This document shows, piece by piece, positions 21,194-32,414 of a stretch of 64,000 nt of DNA. Within the stretch, counting starts at the first letter, position 1, and the number at the start of each line of letters is the position of its first letter. This DNA comes from Strix aluco. Its lineage: Eukaryota > Chordata > Aves > Strigiformes > Strigidae. Under the pieces are notes generated by a model. That model had not been told where the DNA came from. It saw only the letters and a list, made by a program, of their open reading frames with translations, and did not search any database. The translations under genes were made by a program, and so were the position numbers. The stretch is taken from positions 50,335,642-50,399,641 of the forward strand of contig NC_133971.1 of NCBI RefSeq assembly GCF_031877795.1. The letters run 5' to 3'.

Positions 21194-23903
21194 GTAACTG
21201 CTTTACGTGTCTGTAACAGAGAAGCCGGCTGTCTAGAGGAATCAGGAGGATCTGCACTGCCCCTCTCCAGATGGATGGGATGATTCCAGGGGTTAGGAGG
21301 GAGAGGAGTTCCGTATGTAGGTTACTAGCTCAACTAGGTCAGAGATTACAGTTGACTGAGAGTTACAGTTTGGCAGCAGTTGCTGAGGAGCAGGTGTCTC
21401 TTTCACTGAAGCTTCTCTGCAGTGACACCCCTCACCTCCTGACAGCCGCGAGGAGGCCAGAGCCTGAAGAGGTCTAGTTGCTGGATTTTCTGCGTCTCCC
21501 TGTTCTGAGTGTAACCGTTACCTCAAAGCACTTGGGAGGAGATATGGGAGAGAAATTGTCTTCAGCTCCTCTTTTGTTTATCTCCTGTGGGTACACGGGG
21601 AGATGTCAAGCTGGACTGCAAACCGGTGGCTTTCCTAGGAATTTCTTGACGTTGATCAATTTCTCTTAGAAACTAAAAGATCAGACTTGTTTGTAAGGAA
21701 ATCTTAAATGGGTGAAGGACTTTGAGAGGAGGAATTGTGCTAATGAACACGTGGAATAATGTGAAATGGTTCTTTAAAAATAATGAAATAAAATCTTGTG
21801 AAGAAAAGACTCGGGGTAGCTGATGTTTTCTGTGCCCAGAATTCACTTGGGCAGGAGTCTGAAGAGCTCTCTCTTAGTAATGCTGTCAGCATCTTTCCTA
21901 GAGTAATAGCGTGGAGTCCTATCACTAGAGGCTGACTTCAGAAGCTTTTAGAAATTACTTTTCCTGCAGTACAGTCAGCACCCTTGGTTAGAGCCAGAGG
22001 TATGTGAAAATTTTGCTAGGACATCTGGGCTAGAAGTGTGGGTTAAATGGTCCTGTATGTAAGATTGCAAAGAGTGCCAAAGCCCTGAGGGTAGTAACAG
22101 CCTTAATTACCCTGATCAGCCTCTCCTGGTGTTGTCCCTCAAGTGGGGTCGTTTACCCAGTATGCAATAGGCACAGAGCAGAGGTTATTTATTTATTCCA
22201 TGTCTGGGCGTAGAAAGGTGCTAGGTGGTAATTCCACAGAGTCAGCACCCCACACCAAAGGACTTCAGGGGATTTCTACACTTCAAACCACAGGAATACA
22301 CATCTACTGTAATGACCATTGGGTAGTTTATTATCCCTTTGTCCCGCACTGGTTAACAACGTGCATCGCCTCAATTTAAAGTTACAGCGTCTTCTCATTC
22401 TTTTGCGCAAACTCAAAAAGGGGGGGCAGGGTACACCTTCTTGGTCTTAAATGGAGTCAGTGGTCAGGGTCTCTCCCCCACCCCCTTCTTTGCTGACTTC
22501 ATGTTTCTCAGACAATCATCCAGCCTCTAGCCCTTCTGGGTCAGGATGTTCCCGTTCGCAGCCTTTTAGCTCCTTTTCAAGGGTACAGTCCTTAGCAAGC
22601 CATGCATCAATTATGCAAAGTTGGAGCAACTCACTCCCTAATCTCCAGGTTCCTTCTTTTGACCACAACATTCTTAAATCAGTAACTTGCCCTGTCATTG
22701 TTCTGTTTACCAGTTCTCATTTCAGCAGAATGAGCAGAGTAGAAAATTTCAGGGAGACATCACCAGAGTCCCCCCCCACCCTGCCCACAGCCCAGCAGCT
22801 CCATTTAAGCTCAGCCTGGGACTCTCCCTCCCTCTCTGAGCAGTGCTGTGGGAGTGCTGGGCTTCCTGGCCCCAGGCCCCAGCACACTGGCTTTTTATAG
22901 GCTGTCGTCACTGTGGGCTTGCCTGGCTACCGTGGGACTGTGTCTGACCTTGGCTACAATCACTGGCTGTGATCCTGACTGAGTTTCCTGGCTCAGTATC
23001 AGACCTGTGCTGCCACCATGGGCTTGCCTGGTGATCTGGACTTGTAGCCAGCTCTGGGGCTGCCCCGCTGCCTTACTGGGGAGGTCGGATAGGCCCTGCT
23101 GGCCCTGAGAGCCCCCTCCCTTGAGGAGCAGTCAGCTCTTGCTGTGCCTGGACTGGTAAGCAATCTTTCAGCCTGCTTCTAGAGCTGGGGCAAAGCACTT
23201 TAGATCAGCTCTGATGTGTCAGCGTGATCGCAGAAAATTTTTGTTTTGGTGAAGTTATTTTTGGTTTGAGTTTGGTTTTGTTTTTTGAGGGGGAGGGAGG
23301 TGGTTTGTTCTTTTTTTGAAATCATGTTTCGGAAAATGAAGATCTCTAGTTTAGCACAAAGATCTGAAAATAGTTGAATTATGAAACCTATTGGAAGTTT
23401 TGGCGTCACCTTCCTTGGGTCGGTTGGAGCCTGGGGATAAATGCTGTTGAAGGGAAGTCTGCCTTCCGAGCCTTGAGAGGCTTAAGGTGGCTCTGTGTGC
23501 AGTAGGAACTGCAGGACCAAGTGTACTTGGCTAATTATCTTAGCCTGGACTGATTACCCTGGGAACTGTGTTGCAACAAAGAGTTTCCTTCAGTGTTACC
23601 CAAATACAGGTCCACCCTATGGGGTGCAGGCTGGCAGAGCCAGCACAGTGCGTGGTCTCACACCACAGGGGCTGCCTGGCTCGGGCCACACAGCATAGAC
23701 GTGTCCTCCCTGGGGATGGCCAGATAGTCCAGGGGAGAGTGTTCCCAAGGCCCAGCAGCAGTTCAGGATGCCCTTTCCGTGTTTCAGGCCATCTTTTTCC
23801 TTATCTCCAATTCTCTGGATACAGTTTTTGGAAACTGCTTGCTGAGGGGGCAGGATGGGGTGGGGGGCAAGGAGCGCTTGCATTGCCATACACCATGCTG
23901 ACT
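21194..23903. other. No gene seen; LTR-like stretch at about 22,320-22,900
   Basis: On the minus strand TATAAAAAG near 22,892 and AATAAA near 22,328 could belong to a long-R LTR, but I see no ends or target duplication. 22,920-23,160 is a GC-rich imprecise repeat of TGGCT/CCTGG words. No coding family recognised. Confidence 0.3.
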
Positions 23904-24302
23904 TGCGGAAACACGACCCCACAACCTATAAGGTTATAAAGTAGGTATGTTTATTCAGCGCTGAGATGCACAGGGGATCGCTCCACCACAAACGTGCACC
24001 CCTCTCATGGCACCTTGTCTTGGCTTTATGCTACAAACCATCACATATTCATAATACGCCTATACATATGCATGACCTATTCCCGCTTTGTATTATAATG
24101 AGCCTGAAAGTCTTTTTCATATGTTCCGCCCCGGTCTCCTCCTAGTTGCGTCTGTGCAGTGTGTCCCGGTGGTCATGGGCTGGGGTCGCAGAGATGAAGT
24201 AGCTCCTCTTCCTCACTGTTGAACTTTTTACTTCTGTTCCTTGCACAGTCTCTGTAGCCTCCTGGACTCAGGCCGGACCATAGGGTTGGTTTTGACCAGT
24301 TT
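23904..24302 (-). mobile_element. LTR (3') of a minus-strand ERV fragment
   Basis: Plus strand starts TGCGGAAACACGACCCCAC; the minus strand carries AATAAA at about 23,949-23,954 and ends ...TTTCCGCA. It directly follows, on the minus strand, an open frame containing integrase sequence, so it is probably the 3' LTR of the same deleted element. The opposite limit is set by the end of that frame and is approximate. Confidence 0.6.
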
Positions 24303-25052
24303 TTAGGGCTGTCTTCCTATTCCATCAGGAAGCGTTCCCTCACAGCTTCCATTAATCAAGGTTTCTATATTGTTCTCCTCTCTGGCCCATCGACTATGAT
24401 CTATTATCCTATTTAATCTTAGTTTTCTTTTAACTAATGGGCCTCCAGCCCCTACCCTTATCTCTAAGTCTTCCATCATTATCTCTAAACGAGTTATATC
24501 TTGATTTCTTAAATGCCTAATTTCTATATCCCGTTTTAATTTCCTAGTTCCCCATCTCACTACTTCCTGGCTGGCTCCTCTGGGTTCAGGTGTTGTGTAT
24601 GAGGGAATGATTTCTGGCAAGAGTGTTTTGACCACTTGCACAGTATCAGCTTTCCAGGTGGGAAAGGTTTCTTCTGCCCATCCTGAGAGGTGAGCCGTGA
24701 TGACCAGCGGGGGCTTGAGTTGGTTGATGGGAGGTGAGTTGGTGTAATGAATTGTCAGTCTTTGGAATGGAGAGGATGCCCACACAATTGACAGTGACCA
24801 CACCTCACTCCTTCTGGTAGGACTGACGCTGATCAAGCCACGCACCACCAAGGGCCTGCAGCAAAAAAAGCCCCTTCCCTGTCTGTTCCTGCCCAGTCTG
24901 CTGAGGGAATGTGATGGGCGAACCTGGGGTGCGTGTGGCCCCCAAGGTGCCAGGTGAAGTCCGCCGTGGGTGGCAGTGGTCTGTTTGGAGGCGAGAGGAT
25001 GCGAAGCAGGTGTCCTGGGGTACCAGGAGGGTGGCGAAAGCACAAAAGCCAT
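24303..25052 (-). pseudogene. ERV-derived open frame with an integrase-core segment and an unknown charged tail
   Basis: A 249-codon minus-strand open stretch beside the LTR. Its middle part reads PLVITAHLSGWAEE, then VVKTLLPEIIPSY. This matches the gamma-type integrase core (D-x-x-SGW-x-EAFP ... VVKxLLxEIIPRY). The first catalytic Asp, expected in IDYT, reads His (IHYT), and the second Asp is not reached. After TTPEP the frame continues for about 85 residues of mixed-charge sequence (RNQDITRLEIMMEDLEIR) with no membrane segment, which I do not recognise; it could be a shifted part of env or an accessory frame. The N-terminal third is GC-rich and probably not viral coding sequence. The real start is unclear. 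Confidence 0.5.
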
Positions 25053-25174
25053 TTGTTTAGGCTCGGTTTGTGGAGGCAGAGTCAGGCCTGGAATGTTCCA
25101 GAAAGAAGTGGTGGAGGTGCTGGAGTGGAAGGGCCGCTGGAGGTAAGGGCGGCGCTGGGGCTGGTGCTGGCGGG

Positions 25175-25290
25175 GGCCACAGTGTAGCCACCCTCCCCTG
25201 CAGGGGCCTGTCGGGGAAGCTAAGCAGGAGCGGCCCCAGTTACTACCTGGATGGGAGATCGCAGGGGCGCCCCCGGTTACCGCTGGGATG
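25175..25290 (+). pseudogene. 5S rRNA-derived sequence
   Basis: GGGAAGCTAAGCAGG at about 25,213-25,228 matches the 5S A-box region at all but one base, and CTACCTGGATGGGAGATCGC matches the 5S C-box region at about 17 of 20. The spacing between the two blocks is that of 5S rRNA. The 5' half is hard to align and the 3' end is degenerate, so it is a pseudogene or part of a 5S-derived SINE rather than a working gene. It lies in a GC-rich stretch. Confidence 0.65.
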
Positions 25291-25538
25291 AGAGAGCGCC
25301 CGGGGACACCCTTTTTGGCCTCTGCACCTTTCTTTCCACTCTGGGCTTTTTCCCCCTTCCCGGCTTGCCCTGGATTTGGTCATCATCCTCCTGGCGCCCC
25401 AGGTGGCCATTGGCTGCATGGTGGCCATGGGTGCAGGGCCACCGGGCAGCTCCTTTTTGTCCGACCAGCATGGCGGTCTGCAGCATCAGTGCCTCTGGTG
25501 TGCGCCGGTAGAGTGGGAGATGCATCTTGCAGCTCCTT

Positions 25539-25575
25539 GGGGTGGGGTGGGGTGGGGTGGGGTGGGGTGGGGTGG
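25539..25575 (+). repeat. (GGGGT)n microsatellite
   Basis: About seven units of GGGGT. The G runs could form a G-quadruplex. The long open frames on both strands here (25,277-25,904) are a by-product of GC-rich, repeat-rich sequence. Confidence 0.9.
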
Positions 25576-26021
25576 GCGGAGGTGTGCGAGACCTTTGTGC
25601 CCAGCCAAGGTGGCAGGGAGGGCTTCCTTCGTCCCCTGGGAGGAGCTGGGGACAATCCCCGGAGCTGGGCCGGCCAGAGCATGTGGCGTCCTGGGAGGTG
25701 GTGGGAGGCGCGGGCGGGAGGAGGCAGGCAGGCAGGCGGGCAGGGCACTGATGGCAGAGCACCGGTGCTGGGGATGCCAACGAGGAGGGATGACAGTCCT
25801 TTGCCAGGCCGACCCTGCTCAGAAAAGTGACTGGATGAGGAGCACTGTTTCATTCTAGCCCGTGTTGCCACTATGCTTCGTGGGGTTTCATCTTCTGCCT
25901 GCAAGCACAGTCAAGCTAGGCAAGGGTTAAAACAGAGAGAACTGGAAGGACATGAAAATACATGAGTAAGCCATGCAATAGTTTGGATTTTTTTGCTCTA
26001 AGAGGGAGAGGGATGACAGAG

Positions 26022-26766
26022 CACTGGGGTTCTCAACCTTTCCTTCACCACAGAACCCCTCTAAATACCTTTTGTGGCTGCAGACCACCAAGACTTAAGT
26101 CAAGATTGGAAGCACTAGACTGCTTTTCTCATGAAGGGTCTTCAAATTTGGAGAGAAGGGGAAATAAGTTAATCTGTTAATGCACACTCTCCTATTATAA
26201 TATCTTTATTGCAATGGTGCCATATGAATTTAAAACCATAACATCAACACTCCTCTTGCTCTGATGGCCCATCTTATGATATTTTAACATGCTATATCCG
26301 AATTTGATGCCAATTTTTACCTTAAAATTTGATGAAAAGTTTTTACAGTTCTTCTCACTTTCCCCCTTGTTTGTCTGTGCTCAGTCACCATATATTTTTG
26401 TGTACGGGTCCAGGGCCACCACTTGAAGGAAGAGACTTCAGTCCCTTTGTGGCCTTAAAGAGGGCTGTTGGGTTAAGGACATGTCTTTAAGGGAAAAACC
26501 GCCTAGTTAAAGTGGGGCCCACCAACCATGCTAGCACTGAAGAGACTAGTGCATCAGGACAGGTGGGAGCAGGCGGGGCTTGAGCATGAGAGCAGCATGG
26601 AGGAGAGGGGGCTGTGGGAAAAGGAGGCACAGTGCTTGCTGTGGGCCAGACCAAATATTTCCAGGCTGGACGTTCCCCACCCCTGCTTTAAGCCTTTGTA
26701 GACCCCCTGTGATGACACTGCTGCCCCTCAGGTGTCCGCGAACCACAGGTTGAGAACCACTGCTGT
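26022..26766. mobile_element. Non-autonomous hAT-type DNA transposon
   Basis: Left end CACTGGGGTTCTCAACC at about 26,022 and right end GGTTGAGAACCACTG at about 26,750 are inverted repeats of each other. The core GGTTCTCAACC is the well-known terminal repeat of hAT-Charlie elements. The interior, about 0.75 kb, has no transposase. No clean 8-bp target duplication is visible, as expected for an old copy. Confidence 0.75.
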
Positions 26767-26806
26767 AGCAGATAAAAAGACAAAAAAAAAAGAACAAAAT
26801 AAACCC

Positions 26807-26869
26807 AACCAAACCAAACCAAACCAAACCAAACCAAACCAAACCAAACCAAACCAAACCAAACCAAAC
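26807..26869 (+). repeat. (AAACC)n microsatellite
   Basis: About twelve units of AAACC directly beyond the hAT right end, following an A-rich run. Antisense translation gives a Trp-Phe-Gly-Leu repeat with no biological meaning. Confidence 0.95.
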
Positions 26870-27721
26870 AGCCCCAGTGTTTTTACTTCTGTCCAGAGCA
26901 AACTTGATATGAAGTCCCTGAGGTGCACGCAGGCTGCCAGTTTAGTGTGTTCCCGGTTTGCTGCAAGCCCTGGACTCCAGTAGCCTGTGCTGGATACCCC
27001 CCGGTCTGCTCCATGGCTCCACCTGGGAGCAAACCAAATAGTGCTGTTGATGAGAAACCAGGCTGTGACAAAGTAGTTGATGCCATGGCCCGCTCCCTAC
27101 TGGCTGTGGGCTTAAAGGCCTTAAAGCCAGAGGAGCTCAGGAGCTCACAGAGGTATTTTTTTTCTGTAGAACCAGTTTTCATGGCAAAGCTCCACTTCCA
27201 TGTTTTATTCCCACCATTAAGATGGAGCTTTTTTCTCATGTCTCATGAAGTAGAGATGCGATGCCGCTTCCGTGCACATTGGCAAAGAACACTCGCATTT
27301 GAATGCTCTCATACTCCTTGTTTGACCAACGACTGAGGAAGCAGGTAGGAGAGATGAGCCCGTGGCTTGTATCCTACCAAAGAGAGCAGGGATGCAAGCT
27401 GGGGCAAATCCAGCTCACTCTATTTTTTTTTTATACCAGGCCTTTGCTGTTCTGAATCCCAAAACTAGCCATGGTAAAGTGCATGTGGGAGAGAAACAGG
27501 GTGATTTTCTACGTGGTATTGGGTGAGGAAAACAATTCCAGTGTTCTGGCAGATCAGCAGTCAGCCCCAGCCCTGAGCCTTCCCTTCTCCCAGCTGCACA
27601 GCAGCAGTTCCCTCCGCCTGCCCTTGTGTGCCCTGTGCCCCGGCCCCTCACCACCTCGAAGGCGCTGGGCTGGGCTGGGCTTAAATACAGCTCTCTGTAG
27701 TATTTTCCTCTCTGTTTCAGG
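26870..27721. other. No recognised gene; boundary between host DNA and ERV-C
   Basis: Moderately GC-rich. A short plus frame around 27,013-27,160 is open but unassigned. Just before ERV-C protease, a TTAAATACAG and a pyrimidine-rich CTCTCTGTTTCAG precede the first ATG. No LTR, PBS or gag was found, so ERV-C is truncated on its 5' side here. Confidence 0.4.
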
Positions 27722-28330
27722 ATGTTTACAGAAAATTGTAAGGGAGACTTGTTGATTACCTTTCCGCTTGGCCCCCTCAAAACTCCAGTTATCTTTCTAG
27801 CAGATACGGGTGCTCAGATTTCAGCACTCCAAGCTCATGTTGTCAAGCACAATGACATAATTGCCGACAAAAAGCAGATCTGGGTTACAGATGTTTTTGG
27901 AGACTCTAAGCCACAGCCGACTGCTCGGGTGAAATGCTGGTTACCTGGGAATGAAACTGCAACAGAGGCTGTTATGATGCTGGGGAATTTCCCCACAAAT
28001 ATCCTGGGACTTGACCTATTGAAGGGACAAGCCTGGGTGGATTCGAACGGAAGGGAATGGAAATTTGGGTTCCCAGCTGCCTCTATAAGACTTTTACAGC
28101 AAGCGCCTGCGCTTCCTCCTTCTAAAATTGTTAATGTAAAACCCTGTGCCTTACCATTAGGGGTCAGGGAGGGGATCGCTCCGGTAATAGCAGAGCTGCG
28201 GGAACAAGGGATAATTATTCCAACTCACTCACCCTATAATTCCCTGGTGTGGCCAGTCTGTAAACCTAACAGAAACTGGCAACTGACAACTGACTCTCAG
28301 CAATTAAATGCCAACAGCTGCAGTACCTAA
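27722..28330 (+). pseudogene. ERV-C protease and N-terminal RT
   Basis: Opens at ATG 27,722. Residues about 29-33 read ADTGA, an intact aspartic protease active site, and NILGLDLL near residue 100 fits the C-terminal protease motif. The chain continues into the RT fingers (SPYNSLVWPVCKP, then WQLTTDSQQLNAN). It ends at a stop at 28,330 because of a frameshift in the overlap 28,308-28,330, and RT resumes in the next frame. In the intact virus this would be one Pro-Pol chain. Confidence 0.8.
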
Positions 28331-29225
28331 CTTAGCTGAACTGATTGCAACCGTACAGGAACAAGCCCACCAGATCTTAGAGACTATTGATGTAAAAGGT
28401 ATGTGCTTTATGGTCCCCATACAGGAGGCAGACAGAGATCGCTTTGCCTTTACATGGGAAAGTGTGCAATTTACTTTTACACGTCTCCCCCAGGGATATT
28501 GTCATTCGCCGACTATCGCTCATTATGCACTAACGCAGGAGCTTGCTCAAATCCCTCCAAGGAAAGAGGTCAGGGTATGGCAGTATATTGATGATGTTCT
28601 GATCGGTGGCTCTGATGCTGCTGCAGTGAGACAGACCCAGGCAGAGATAATCACCCACCTAGAAAATTTAGGGCTCCAAATTCCAGCTGAAAAGGTACAA
28701 CTCCCATACTCCAAGGTAAAGTTTCTGGGTATTTGGTGGCAGGGAGGAACAGTGTATATTCCCCCTGAAACTTTAACTACCCTGGAAGAGGTAAAGAGGC
28801 CTGGAAATAAGGAGCTGCAACATGCCCTAGGCTTGCTGGTATTTTGGAGGAAACATATCCCTGATTTTTCCATCACAGCTCACCCCTTATATGATCTGAC
28901 ATGCAAAAGGGCTATTTGGGACTGGACTCCTGTCCATGAAGAAGCCTTAAAGCTGTTAATCTTTGAGGCTGGAGTATATCAGGCCTTAGGGCCGATACAT
29001 CCAACAAATCCATTCCAAATTGAGTGGGGTTTTGCAATTCATGGACTATCCATACATATGTGGCAACGTGGGCCAGAGGGTACCACCCGCCCTATAGGGT
29101 TTCATTCACGCAGTTTCAAAGACACAGAAAAGCGTTACTCAATCTGGGAGAAGGGTCTTTTCGTGGTTAGCTTAGCTTTGCAGGAAGCTGAAAAAATCAT
29201 ACGGCAGCAACCAGTCATTCCGTGA
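28308..29225 (+). pseudogene. ERV-C reverse transcriptase palm to connection
   Basis: An open stretch of 305 codons with FTRLPQGY and, at 28,583-28,594, the catalytic YIDD box. After it come VKFLGIWW (primer grip region), a thumb-like segment and the connection domain with RPIGFHSRSF and RYSIWEKGL. The frame ends at 29,223-29,225. This is the longest preserved piece of ERV-C and would be active-site competent if the chain were continuous; upstream and downstream breaks prevent that. Confidence 0.85.
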
Positions 29226-29366
29226 GGACCCTTTAAGGTCCTGAAACCAGTACTGGCTAGAACCCCCCCTCCTGTGGGGGTTGCACAGCGAGGGACAGTG
29301 AGGAAGTGGTGAGCACAATTAGATCATTACTGCCACACGCATCAGATAGAGGAGGGGGCACCCAAA

Positions 29367-29906
29367 GTGCTCAAAATACAAGATCCACCCTCTGACCACC
29401 CTGAACCCCCTCCCTCATACATAAAACCTGCTCCTCCATTTGAAACCCACCTAAAGAATGTATGGTTCACCAACACATCCTCTAGAAGAGAGGGAAAGGT
29501 GTGGAAATACCGAGCAGTAGCACTGCATGTTGACTCCGGGGACCAAATCATAACAGAGGGTGAGGGAAGTGCTCAGGTGGGAGAGTTAACAGTGGTATGG
29601 AGTGTGATTGTTAAAGAAGCTGAGACTACAGAACCAGTATTTATTTACACAGCCTCCTATGCCCTGTTCAAGGGGTGTACCCAATGGCTTACATTTTGGG
29701 AACAAAACCACTGGGAAGTAAATCAGGTACTGGTGTGGCAGCGTGAAAAGTGGGAGGAAATCTTAAACATTGCAAAACAGAAGTCCTTTTTAGTAGGATG
29801 GGTCGCTGCACACCAGTCGGGAAATCACCCTGCCCACCTGCTAAACAACCAGGTGGATTCAATGACCAGTTTGATGAGAACTGCTACAGAAGGTGAGGAG
29901 GAATAA
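29367..29906 (+). pseudogene. ERV-C RNase H with two catalytic Asp lost
   Basis: The pattern is clear, but the first catalytic strand reads VWFTNTSS (Asn where Asp is needed). The third strand reads FIYTASYALF (Ala where Asp is needed). The Glu (AQVGELT) and the final Asp (NNQVDSM) remain. Both changes fall exactly on metal-binding positions of RNase H, so it would be inactive even without other breaks. The frame ends with a stop at 29,906. Confidence 0.8.
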
Positions 29907-29963
29907 TGGGAACACTTACCAGAATGGCTGCATGTAAAGCGGGGTCATTCAGGAAGCAAAGAT

Positions 29964-30762
29964 TTGTTTAAAGAGGCAATAAGCAGAGGATGGTCCGTAA
30001 CCAGGGAATTGTGCAATACCATTATTTCAGCGTGTAGTCTATGTCGTACTCAGCTGGGAGAGCACAACCCTCTCAAGGGCCAAACCCTACACCTAAGGGA
30101 CAACAAGGGACTATGGGACGCCTGGCAGGTGGATTATATTGGTCCTTTCAGGCTCTCTGAGGGAAAACGCTACAAATTGGTGGGGGTGGAAATAGTGTCA
30201 GGCCTAACCCAAGCAGAACCTGTATCTCAAGCAACTAGGGAAAATATGGTGAAGGGGTTAAAACGTTGGTTTAGCTGCTTGCCTAAGCCCAAATCAATCC
30301 AATCAGACAATGGTAGTCACTTTACTGCTGGGGTGGTTCAGGAGTAGGCTCGAGATGAAGGAATTCAGTGGATTTTCCATACTCCATACTATCCCCAAGC
30401 AAATGGGATTGTGGAACGCACCAATAGGCTTCTAAAGCAGGCCCTAAAACCCCTCGAACCAGGATGGCCACAACAGGTGCCACACGCAGCAATGAGGGTA
30501 AACAGCTAGTGGGCAATTAATGGATGCCCACGATTTACCATGTTCTGTCCTAAGCCTCTGTCCATACTCGCTGGGAAAAAGGAGACTAAAGACCCTGCAA
30601 ACCCGCTCATTCTCCTGGACAACCTGTTCTAGTAGACTTGCCCACCATGGGGCAAGTACCCCTAACCCTAAAATCTCCCATCAATATTTGCTCGTGGGTG
30701 GCTACTGATGCCCATGGGAAAGAATACCACATCGATACCAGGTGGATTGTCCCTTCTTTCTA
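29964..30762 (+). pseudogene. ERV-C integrase
   Basis: Zinc-binding domain (CSLC at about 30,032), then catalytic core with WQVDYIGPF (first Asp) and IQSDNGSHF (second Asp). An in-frame TAG at 30,345-30,347 interrupts the core, after which the same frame continues to ANGIVER, which carries the catalytic Glu. Another stop follows near 30,508. The C-terminal tail reads HIDTRWIVPSF at about 30,728-30,760 in a shifted frame. All three DDE residues are present, separated by one amber codon. Confidence 0.8.
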
Positions 30763-30903
30763 ACCATCATTGTTTTGATATGTATATATTTGTTTTACAG
30801 GGTGCTGATCCTAGACGACAGGGGACCTATGTTACTTTTAGCGCTTTCAATGGTTGTAGGCATTATCGACTAGTTATTATTTGTAATTTGCTTACACTAC
30901 TAT

Positions 30904-32414
30904 ATGGGAAAGATGTTTTGGGGGACCTGGTGTTCAATCTTTGTCCTTGCAGTGGCGGGACCATGGGGGGACTCACCCAGTCTAGCCTGGGACCTAATAC
31001 GAGGGTTCATGCACATCTGGATACAAACTTATCAGGGCATATGTATAACATTACTGACCTCTGCCAGAGATGGCTTTAAATTCACCATCAGCCCAGTCAA
31101 TCTCACTGCACTGGTTCTGCAGATTTAACCCAGGTGTTCCAAAACATCTCGGGAATTGCTGAGGCTACAGACATTAACATTGTCAAAGGAATATGGCAAC
31201 ACCCAAACACCTTCTATCGGGCTCCATCAAATGTCATGTGGGAGAAGTTCTGGAATCATACCTGCTGGGTGTGGAATAAATCATTGTCAATCAATTACAA
31301 CCAACAATGGTATCCATATCCAGGAAATTTTACAGATACGTTTAATGAGTCCACTTGTTGGAAGGCTAACCCAGAGTTGTGCCTTAAGTTACCTTATTGG
31401 GAATCGCCTCCAAAATTAGAAAAGCCTGTGAGTCACCCATGACTGCACACTGGTGCTTGCAAATACCAAACAGGTTTGGGGATCTAACCAGTTACAGTGC
31501 TCACTCATAGAGCTGGATGTGGTCCTTACAACACCACACCCACTGACAGCAAGATGAAGTAATCAAACACTGGCTGGAGGGGTCTGATTCCACAAATCAA
31601 GCATTAATGAATTGTAACTGAATATTAAATTGTATTCCCACTTAAATCCTTATAGTATGCCTGGTTTAAGATGTTCTATCAGGTTTCCAACAAGGTGCCC
31701 TTCAAGAGTTTATTTAATTACACCTCACACCAAAAACGAAGAGGGCCTAACGGCCCTAGTGATGGCAGGCATGTAATCGGTGGGGTACTACATCCAGATT
31801 ACTATACCTGGGAACAACGGTTGGCCCTGGGCCTAGAAGCTGCCACATTACCTGCTAATGTGATTGTATAACCTCAGATAGTTTTGGAAAATTTAACTTG
31901 GCAATTTTATGTACCAAGTAACTGAACAAGGTATGCCTTTAGGGAATTAAAGGTGCAGACCCAACAAGCACCTCAGATAGCGTTGCAGAATCGGCCAGCA
32001 CTGCTGAAGGAAAACTGACTGTGCCATGTGCTGAGTCTAACTGTGGGAGAATGCTGCATTACCACCCACAATGCCACCACCTCTATAGAGGAGACCCGTG
32101 CCGAGATGAAGGAGATCGCCAACAGGACCAGAGAACTTTTTCAAGCAATGCGACTGACAGATTGGTTTGATGGATGGAACCCTGGGTCATGGGTCACATC
32201 ATGGGGATACTTGGGACTCACGGGGTGGGGAAGATGGCTTGTGAATATCGGTATTACAATATTATGCGGATTTTTGCTTTTAATGGTATACGTTGCAGCA
32301 GTTAGATGTATGCTCTCACCTTCTGTCTTCTTTTTCCCTGTACCTGTTTGCTACGTATGGATCAGAATGGTCAAAGCAGAACTTGGAGGGTTTGAGCCAC
32401 GGGGTGGGATGTGA
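30904..32414 (+). pseudogene. ERV-C envelope remnants
   Basis: An ATG at 30,904 begins a signal-peptide-like segment (hydrophobic FVLAVAG) that overlaps the pol end, as usual for env. Surface-subunit pieces at 31,134-31,442 contain several N-glycosylation sequons and cysteines. The transmembrane subunit at 32,028-32,414 shows an ECC cysteine motif, a heptad-like region, and a hydrophobic anchor around residues 80-105 ([18 protein letters not shown]). The three parts are in different frames with stops between them. Two basic pairs near 31,735 could mark the old cleavage site. Confidence 0.7.

Noticed and set aside
22451-22900. 149-codon plus frame
   Set aside because: Ser/Pro-rich with no motif, inside an LTR-like stretch; treated as chance.
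25277-25904. Several 150-180 codon open frames on both strands
   Set aside because: All lie over the GC-rich block with the (GGGGT)n repeat. Openness in many frames at once is a composition effect and no family is recognisable.
26546-26983. Frames encoding Trp-Phe-Gly-Leu or Lys-Pro-Asn-Gln repeats
   Set aside because: Direct translation of the (AAACC)n microsatellite.
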